In this document: piece by piece, positions 1-4,571 of the stretch
How positions within the stretch are numbered: position 1 is the first letter of the stretch
How the letters are laid out: every line of letters starts with the position of its first letter
Source of the DNA: a bacterium
Lineage (GTDB): Bacteria > KSB1 > UBA2214
Reading direction: 5' to 3'
Length of the DNA stretch: 7,841 nt
NCBI GenBank assembly: GCA_029560815.1
Contig: JAKQKF010000118.1
Location: 1-7,841, forward strand
The notes under the pieces: model-generated
Told to the model about the DNA's origin: nothing
The model's input: only the letters and a program-made list of their open reading frames with translations
The model's database searches: none
Position numbers and translations under genes: made by a program

Positions 1-1049
1 TCGTAGAGCCCGGCGGTCAGCAGGCCGATCTCCGAATTCGCCTGCTGGCCGACATCGCAGCCGAACCAGACCGCGCTGCTGTCGAGTAACGAGTTCTTAG
101 CCACCTCTTTCATCGCCTCCAGGGGGAGGTTGATGAAATAGAGATCCTCTCCGCTGCTGACGATGCGGTTGCGCTCGATCGCATACTTTTTGCCGAACTC
201 GAGGGTCGGGATCGAATAGAGGGCGTAATAGCTCTCCAATTTGTCGCCGACATTCTCGTTGAAGAACTGCTGCGGGGTCTGGGTCTCGAGCTGAACCAGA
301 TTTTTATCCCGGTTCTCGTAGCGCCAGGTGAAGGTTTTGGGCGGAATGCCAAAGTTGATGGCAAGGATTTTATAGACATCCTTGAGGGCCTGCTGCCTGA
401 GCGCGTCGACCCGGGCGGGATTTTTTTCGCTGCGGATACGAACGGCCGCCTGCTTCAGCCGTACGCTGAGCACCCGGTTGACATGCCCCGAATTGGAGGA
501 GCTGAAGGTCTCGGGCATGACGCCGATCGGGACGACCCCGTACTTTTTAACCAGTCCGGAAAAGCCGAGCCAGTTCTGGCCGTCCTGAATGTTGGTTTTA
601 AGCAGGCTTTCCACCATGCGGTCGGTATGGGGTTTCTCCCGGGTATCGATGACGGCGTTGAGAAAGAGGTTCGCTTTCTCCAGCTTTTCAAAGAAATAGA
701 GATAGTTCTGCGACAACTCGATCTCTTTGCAGCCCAGCTTTTCCGCGATCACCGGACGGATTATATTCAGGGCGGAGAACATCCAGCAGCGGCCGGTGCC
801 CCTCTGGTTGGTGATCTTTTGCTCCTTGAGGCGGAGGGAGAAATAGGGATCGACGCCGGCGGTTTTTTCCCAGTTCTGGGTGATCTTGTTGCCGTCCACC
901 TGCGCGAGGACATTCTGGGCGGCTTTGAGCCGGGCATCCGGCGGGCAGGCCCTGGCCAGTTCGTCAAGGGCGGCGGCATCGAGATGCTGCGCAGCCAGGG
1001 GCATGGAGAAGAAGATCATCAGGATGATGAGAGGAAGCACTTTTTTCAT
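1..1049 (-). CDS. pepC: Exported bleomycin hydrolase / aminopeptidase C (peptidase C1B), 3' end outside window
   Basis: This is a papain-fold cysteine aminopeptidase of the C1B family, which removes N-terminal residues from peptides. The frame is open from the ATG at 1049-1047 to the window edge, giving 349 residues of an expected 450 or so. Residues 1-21 (MKKVLPLIILMIFFSMPLAAQ) form a clear signal peptide, so the enzyme probably acts in the periplasm or outside, unlike the cytosolic PepC of lactic acid bacteria. The active-site block NQRGTGRCWMFSALN contains the oxyanion Gln82 and nucleophile Cys88. The family motif VWFGCDVG lies at 327-334. The catalytic His and Asn would fall just past the window edge. 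A GGAG (plus-strand CTCC at 1056-1059) sits 6 nt before the ATG. It is transcribed away from the EEP gene across a shared upstream region. Family identity is secure; the symbol is used by homology. Confidence 0.93.
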   Translation of the reverse strand, partial: MKKVLPLIILMIFFSMPLAAQHLDAAALDELARACPPDARLKAAQNVLAQVDGNKITQNWEKTAGVDPYFSLRLKEQKITNQRGTGRCWMFSALNIIRPVIAEKLGCKEIELSQNYLYFFEKLEKANLFLNAVIDTREKPHTDRMVESLLKTNIQDGQNWLGFSGLVKKYGVVPIGVMPETFSSSNSGHVNRVLSVRLKQAAVRIRSEKNPARVDALRQQALKDVYKILAINFGIPPKTFTWRYENRDKNLVQLETQTPQQFFNENVGDKLESYYALYSIPTLEFGKKYAIERNRIVSSGEDLYFINLPLEAMKEVAKNSLLDSSAVWFGCDVGQQANSEIGLLTAGLY

Positions 1050-1108
1050 ACACTGCTCCGTTTTGCGAGGTTTGCGGGTGATGCCCACGGACGGTTGATG
1101 GACCCGGA

Positions 1109-1137
1109 GCTGAGGCCGGATTTTATCCGCCCTCAGC
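1109..1137 (-). promoter_or_regulatory. Leader hairpin / operator-like inverted repeat upstream of the peptidase
   Basis: GCTGAGG (1109-1115) pairs with CCTCAGC (1131-1137). After one C-C mismatch, CGGAT (1117-1121) pairs with ATCCG (1125-1129) around a TTT loop. That is 12 base pairs in 29 nt. It would lie in the 5' leader of the peptidase transcript, about 60 nt before the ATG. No U-run follows on the minus strand, so it is not a classic terminator. It could be a protein-binding operator, an mRNA-stabilising stem or a chance palindrome. Confidence 0.5.
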
Positions 1138-1146
1138 GGCCGGGCG

Positions 1147-1163
1147 CAAATATGCTCAAATAT
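1147..1163. repeat. Tandem CAAATAT repeat, 10-bp period
   Basis: CAAATAT occurs at 1147-1153 and again at 1157-1163, separated by GCT, so the copies lie one helical turn apart on the same DNA face. On the minus strand this reads ATATTTG-AGC-ATATTTG and overlaps the proposed -7 element of the peptidase promoter. It may be a regulator site or simply two AT-rich promoter elements. Confidence 0.4.
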
Positions 1164-1187
1164 AACTTTTTATCGCTTGGCGAACAA
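1157..1187 (-). promoter_or_regulatory. Candidate Bacteroidota-type promoter for the peptidase gene
   Basis: On the minus strand TTG (plus-strand CAA, 1185-1187) is followed after 20 nt by TATATTTG (plus-strand 1157-1164). This matches the TTG / TAnnTTTG pattern of Bacteroidota primary promoters. The hexamer TATATT alone is also one base from TATAAT. Transcription would start near 1150 and give a leader of about 100 nt containing the 1109-1137 hairpin. It is predicted by pattern only. Confidence 0.45.
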
Positions 1188-1261
1188 GTCATTTATCGCC
1201 GGGGAGAAGGCCATCCGGGAGGGCGCCGCCGTTTCACGGCTAAAAGTGCTGCAGGAATTGC

Positions 1262-1290
1262 TTGATTTTTGCCTCGCGAATGGGTATTTT
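1262..1290 (+). promoter_or_regulatory. Candidate sigma70-like promoter for the EEP-reductase operon
   Basis: TTGATT (1262-1267) and TATTTT (1285-1290) are separated by exactly 17 nt, a good -35/-10 arrangement. The EEP start codon lies 68 nt downstream. The same TATTTT -10 hexamer with a 17-nt spacer appears before the Cys/His-rich gene at the other end of the window. Pattern evidence only. Confidence 0.4.
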
Positions 1291-1345
1291 CAGTTAATCG
1301 CCGTGAGAAATCCCGCAAGGTAGTAGACCGGTGACAAGTGCGAGC

Positions 1346-1352
1346 GGGGAGG
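1346..1352 (+). promoter_or_regulatory. Ribosome binding site fixing the EEP start
   Basis: GGGGAGG ends 6 nt before the ATG at 1359-1361. An in-frame GTG at 1338 lies upstream of this site and would add seven residues in front of the signal peptide, so the ATG is preferred. Confidence 0.75.
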
Positions 1353-1358
1353 AAAACC

Positions 1359-2468
1359 ATGCTAAAGCGCATCCTGATGCTGTTGGCAATATCCTCTGCG
1401 GCTTTAGGTCAGCAGGAACTCAAGATCATCTCCTACAATATCATGGGGATGAAACCGGGCTCTTATCCGGAGACCCGTCTCAAGATCATCATCCAGAACC
1501 TCAAGCAGCTCGATCCGGATATCATCGGCTTGCAGGAGATCTGCGAATCACCCGGCAGCGGGGGCAGCGATAATCAGGGGCGCATTATCACCGACTCCCT
1601 CGCCGCCTTTTTCGGCATCCCCTACTCGATTTATTACTCGGGGACGCATATGGCCTGGGACGGCCAGTTCCGGGAGATGATCGGCATCATCACCAAACAT
1701 CCGGTCGAACAGCAGGGATTCGCGGATCTGCCCAAAGGGACCTTTTCCCGCAAGGTGGTTTGGAACCATATCGTCACTCCGCTGGGTAGAGTCAATTTCT
1801 TCAATACCCATATCGACGGAGAACCGACCGGCGCAACCCTAAGCCAGGTGCAAAAGATGCTCGCCTATGTTGCCCAACGCGATTCGGCTTTCCCGGCTGC
1901 AGCGGTCGTTCTGACCGGTGATTTGAACAATGTCCCCGAATCCGAATCCATCACCGCTGTCTCGGCTGCACTCGTAGACAGCTGGAAGAAGGTTAACGGC
2001 TCCCTGCCGGGATACACGAGTCCTTGCGAAGCACCCAACGCCCGGATCGATTATGTCTTTTACAAAAGCAGCAAGATCAAGCCCCTGGCTTCCGCCGTCG
2101 TCATGAAAGAGTCTTTCCGCGGTAATTATCCTTCCGACCATGCCGGGGTCATGACTACCTTCGGCGTGGACCCGCTCGGGATTCACATCTCCTCAGAAGG
2201 ACCGGTGCGCGCGGAGCTGTCGCAAAACTATCCTAATCCCTTCAACGCGGCGACTGTTATTCACTACCATCTGCTGCGCAGGGGGCATGTCACACTGACC
2301 ATCCACGACCTGCGCGGCCGTGTAATTGAGCTCCTCGTGGATGAGGAGCAGGAATCGGGCAGCTATCAGATCCGGTTTGACGCCGGTGCGCTGCCGGCGG
2401 GAGTCTATCTCTATCGTCTTGTGAGCGAGACGGGAATTTCCTCCGGCAAGATGGTGCTGGTCAGATAA
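1359..2468 (+). CDS. Secreted EEP-fold metal-dependent hydrolase with C-terminal sorting domain
   Basis: A 369-residue endonuclease/exonuclease/phosphatase (DNase I-like) superfamily enzyme. Such enzymes use Mg2+ to cleave phosphodiester or phosphomonoester bonds in nucleic acids, lipids or small phosphates; the substrate cannot be told here. Residues 1-18 are a signal peptide ending LGQ. The catalytic set looks complete: Asn27 (SYNIMG), Glu60 (GLQEI), His151 (NTHIDG), Asp188 and Asn190 (GDLNN), Asp231 (RIDYVFY), Asp260-His261 (SDH). After the fold, residues 284-369 form a type IX-like sorting domain beginning LSQNYPNPFN and ending with a GVYLYRL strand and KMVLVR. In Bacteroidota this tail directs export across the outer membrane and surface attachment or release. 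The gene leads a probable operon, with 33 bp to the next start. Family and secretion are well supported; the substrate is unknown. Confidence 0.92.
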   Translation: MLKRILMLLAISSAALGQQELKIISYNIMGMKPGSYPETRLKIIIQNLKQLDPDIIGLQEICESPGSGGSDNQGRIITDSLAAFFGIPYSIYYSGTHMAWDGQFREMIGIITKHPVEQQGFADLPKGTFSRKVVWNHIVTPLGRVNFFNTHIDGEPTGATLSQVQKMLAYVAQRDSAFPAAAVVLTGDLNNVPESESITAVSAALVDSWKKVNGSLPGYTSPCEAPNARIDYVFYKSSKIKPLASAVVMKESFRGNYPSDHAGVMTTFGVDPLGIHISSEGPVRAELSQNYPNPFNAATVIHYHLLRRGHVTLTIHDLRGRVIELLVDEEQESGSYQIRFDAGALPAGVYLYRLVSETGISSGKMVLVR

Positions 2469-2501
2469 CCCCACAACCTCTCCCTGTAGAAGAGAATAAC
2501 T

Positions 2502-3314
2502 ATGCCTGCATCCTTACCCCGTCGTCCCTTCGGGCGCACCGGCATCGAGGTCTCTCCCCTCGGCCTTTCCGCCACCTATCGCCCAGGCCCAAAGGCCGTC
2601 CGCGTCGCAGCGGAGGAGGGCATCAATCTCTTTTTCGCCTTCGGGATCGACACCCAGATGAGCGCGGCCCTGCGCGAGATCATGCCGGCGCGCCGCGAGC
2701 AGTTCGTCCTCGCCACCGGCGCCTACAACTATATCTGGCGGGCCCAGGATATCCGCAAGACTTTCGAAAAGCGCCTGCGCCAGTTCAATACGGATTACAT
2801 CGATATTTTTCTTTTCCTGGGGGTGACGAAGCCGGCCGAGTTTCCCCAAAAGGTTCGTGACGAGCTGCAGCTTTTGCGGGAGGAGGGCAAGGTGCGCGCA
2901 ATCGGCCTCTCCTGCCATCACCGTCACTTTTTAGGCGAGCTGGCCGAAAGCGGCGAGATGGACGCCCTCATGCTGCGCTACAACGCCGCCCACCGCGGCG
3001 CCGAGCAGGATATCTTTCCTCACCTCGCGGCGCACAATCCCGGGGTGCTCGGCTATACCGCCACCCGCTGGGGCTACCTCCTGCGCCGTCCCAGGACACT
3101 GCCCAAAGGCGCGCGTGTGCCGACGGCGGGGGAGTGCTACCGATTTGTCTTGTCCAACCCCCATATCCACAGTGTCCTGACCTCCCCGCGCAGCGAAAGG
3201 GAGCTGCGGGAGAATATCGCGGCGGTGCGCCAGGGCCCCCTGAACGAGGAGGATCTGGCCTTCATGCGCACATTTGGGGATGTGGTGCACAACCAGAAGC
3301 GGTGGTTCATGTAA
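2502..3314 (+). CDS. Divergent aldo/keto-reductase-fold protein lacking the canonical catalytic tetrad
   Basis: A 270-residue protein with the aldo/keto reductase layout: an N-terminal RPFGRTGIEVSPLGL, a GIN strand at 40-42, DYIDIFLF at 98-105 and REEGKVRAIGLS at 126-137. The catalytic residues expected of the family appear replaced: the Asp of 'DTA' is Phe45, the Lys of 'ATK' is Gly73, the active-site His after 'IDLYLL' is Leu106, and no Tyr-Gly stands where the catalytic Tyr should be. Other blocks are strong (RYNAAHRGAE 159-168, GYTATRWG 184-191), and I recall them as typical of a distinct bacterial branch with the same losses. It may be a non-reductase or use other residues. There is no signal peptide, so it is likely cytosolic. 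AGAAGAG (2488-2494) lies 7 nt before the ATG. It probably shares a transcript with the EEP gene. Fold is confident; activity is unknown. Confidence 0.88.
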   Translation: MPASLPRRPFGRTGIEVSPLGLSATYRPGPKAVRVAAEEGINLFFAFGIDTQMSAALREIMPARREQFVLATGAYNYIWRAQDIRKTFEKRLRQFNTDYIDIFLFLGVTKPAEFPQKVRDELQLLREEGKVRAIGLSCHHRHFLGELAESGEMDALMLRYNAAHRGAEQDIFPHLAAHNPGVLGYTATRWGYLLRRPRTLPKGARVPTAGECYRFVLSNPHIHSVLTSPRSERELRENIAAVRQGPLNEEDLAFMRTFGDVVHNQKRWFM

Positions 3315-3371
3315 GGCCGGCCGCACTGCGGCTAGATCCGGCATTCGCTGCGGCCTGGCGACCGGCCTTTT
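3313..3371 (+). terminator. Branched terminator-like structure after the operon
   Basis: AAGGCCGG (3313-3320), starting in the stop codon, pairs perfectly with CCGGCCTT (3362-3369), followed by two more T. Two smaller hairpins can form inside: CCGC-ACT-GCGG (3321-3331) and a bulged CCGGCA-TTCGC-TGCGG (about 3338-3352). The T-run is only four bases, so termination may be weak or factor-assisted. A structured 3' end that protects the mRNA is an alternative. Confidence 0.5.
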
Positions 3372-3394
3372 GGAGGAGATTGTCATCGGGAAAA

Positions 3395-3424
3395 ATGGCA
3401 GGACGTAAGAAACGCTTATTTAAT
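3395..3424 (+). promoter_or_regulatory. Weak promoter candidate for the phosphatase gene
   Basis: TTTAAT (3419-3424) differs from the -10 consensus by one base. ATGGCA (3395-3400), 18 nt upstream, matches the -35 at four of six positions. It lies in the only AT-rich part of this intergenic stretch, 35 nt before the phosphatase start. Pattern evidence only. Confidence 0.28.
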
Positions 3425-3449
3425 TATTGATAGATCGCCACCCAACACC

Positions 3450-3456
3450 GGAGAGA
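3450..3456 (+). promoter_or_regulatory. Ribosome binding site fixing the phosphatase start
   Basis: GGAGAGA precedes the ATG at 3460-3462, with the GGAG core 6 nt upstream. The signal peptide begins exactly at that ATG. An in-frame TTG at 3427 would place a charged 11-residue extension in front of it and is disfavoured. Confidence 0.7.
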
Positions 3457-3459
3457 GAA

Positions 3460-4395
3460 ATGAAAAAACTAGTACTCGCCCTGCTGCTGATTATCGTTTC
3501 ACTTGCCGCCGCTCAGGAACGCGACCTGTTCCAGGAGGCGGACGACCGTTTCAATTTTCTGATCGCCAACGACCTGGGCCGCAACGGCTATTATGATCAG
3601 AAACCGGTCGCTGCCAAGATGGGGGAGGTGGGTGAGAAGGTCGACATCGAGTTCGTGGCCCTGCTTGGCGATGCCCACCATTTCAACGGCGTGGCCAGCG
3701 TCCAGGACCCCCTCTGGTTGACCAATTTTGAACTGATCTACGATCATCCCGAACTGATGTGCGAATGGTACCCAGTCCTGGGCAATCATGATTACCGAGG
3801 CAATACCCAGGCCGTACTCGATTACGGCAAGGTGAGCCGCCGCTGGGCGATGGCAGGCCGCTACTATACAAAAGTCATTGCGGTCGACGACAGCGGCGCC
3901 ACCCTCCGTCTGGTCTTCATCGATACCCCCACCCTGATCGATAAATACATCAATAACCACGAAGAGTATCCCGATGCCGGGAAACAGGATCTGCAGCGGC
4001 AGCTCGCCTGGATCGATTCGGTCCTGACGGTCAACACCGCCACCTGGACGATGGTGATGGGCCACCATCCGGTCTACGCGCAGACGACCAAGACCGAGAA
4101 CGAAAGGCTGGACATGCAGCAGCGCCTCGACCCCCTGCTGCGCAGGCATAACGTCGATATCTATATCTGCGGCCACATCCACAGCCATCAGCATATCCGC
4201 CGTGCCGATTCACCGGTCGATTACATCGTCAACAGCTCAGCGGCTGAATTCCGCAAGGTCTCGCCCATTGAAGGGACACAGTTCTGCGCCGCCGCCTCCG
4301 GCTTTTCGGTCTGCTCCGTTACCGCCGCCGATCTGCGCGTCTATATCATGGACAAGGAGGGCAAGGTCCTCCATGTCGTCGAACGGAAAAAGTGA
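3460..4395 (+). CDS. Secreted purple-acid-phosphatase-like metallophosphoesterase
   Basis: A 311-residue calcineurin-fold phosphoesterase related to tartrate-resistant (ACP5-type) acid phosphatases, which hydrolyse phosphate monoesters at a two-metal centre. Residues 1-19 (MKKLVLALLLIIVSLAAAQ) are a signal peptide. Metal-binding motifs appear in order: Asp38 (NDLG), Asp71 (GDAHHFNGV), Asn109-His110 (GNHD), His202 (MGHHPVY), His239 and His241 (CGHIHSH). Animal and plant purple enzymes have Tyr three residues after the motif-II Asp; here it is His74, so the charge-transfer tyrosinate that gives the purple colour should be absent. WYPVLGNHDYRGNTQAVLDY is a block I associate with Bacteroidota members of this group. 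The length fits a single catalytic domain with no sorting tail, so it is probably periplasmic. It stands alone between two terminators. The family is secure; substrate and metal are not. Confidence 0.92.
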   Translation: MKKLVLALLLIIVSLAAAQERDLFQEADDRFNFLIANDLGRNGYYDQKPVAAKMGEVGEKVDIEFVALLGDAHHFNGVASVQDPLWLTNFELIYDHPELMCEWYPVLGNHDYRGNTQAVLDYGKVSRRWAMAGRYYTKVIAVDDSGATLRLVFIDTPTLIDKYINNHEEYPDAGKQDLQRQLAWIDSVLTVNTATWTMVMGHHPVYAQTTKTENERLDMQQRLDPLLRRHNVDIYICGHIHSHQHIRRADSPVDYIVNSSAAEFRKVSPIEGTQFCAAASGFSVCSVTAADLRVYIMDKEGKVLHVVERKK

Positions 4396-4475
4396 TCCGG
4401 TTGATCTCCCCGGCTGCCTGTGTTGCCCGTGTTGAATCCGGGCGTGAATCCCCTGCAGCATGATTAGCCTATAAA

Positions 4476-4514
4476 TTAAAAAAGGCCCGATCGTAATGGT
4501 CGGGCCTTTTTTAA
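4476..4514. terminator. Bidirectional rho-independent terminator
   Basis: TTAAAAAAGGCCCGA (4476-4490) is perfectly complementary to TCGGGCCTTTTTTAA (4500-4514), with a 9-nt loop. The GC stem is followed by a T-run on both strands (T6 at 4507-4512 on plus; the A6 at 4478-4483 on minus). It sits between convergent genes, 80 nt after the phosphatase stop and 57 nt after the receptor stop, and should end both transcripts. Confidence 0.95.
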
Positions 4515-4571
4515 TGGTGCTTTGTGTTCGCTGGCGGGTGTGGATGCCGCCCTGCGGCAGTATCCGGGATT

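Larger units (their letters stand above)
1050..1358. other. Divergent intergenic region between peptidase and EEP genes
   Basis: This 309-bp stretch separates two genes that point away from each other. I find no convincing small gene in it. It holds a promoter candidate on each strand, a tandem CAAATAT repeat and a strong hairpin within the peptidase leader, listed separately. It is locally AT-rich around 1147-1175 and 1262-1295, as expected for promoters in a GC-rich genome. Confidence 0.7.

Noticed and set aside
483..1265. A 260-codon open frame on the plus strand opposite the peptidase
   Set aside because: The minus strand encodes a clear bleomycin hydrolase with its active-site motif. 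The plus-strand translation has no recognisable feature and runs through the divergent promoter region.
1338..1358. GTG start for the EEP protein, seven codons upstream
   Set aside because: It would overlap the ribosome binding site and put Arg/Lys residues ahead of an already complete signal peptide.
3499..4194. A 231-codon open frame on the minus strand opposite the phosphatase
   Set aside because: It is a shadow of the phosphatase, whose metal motifs are all on the plus strand.
4476..4514. Long inverted repeat considered as a mobile-element end or attachment site
   Set aside because: It lies between convergent genes and has a GC stem with T-runs on both sides, which is a bidirectional terminator. 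There is no transposase or target-site duplication nearby.
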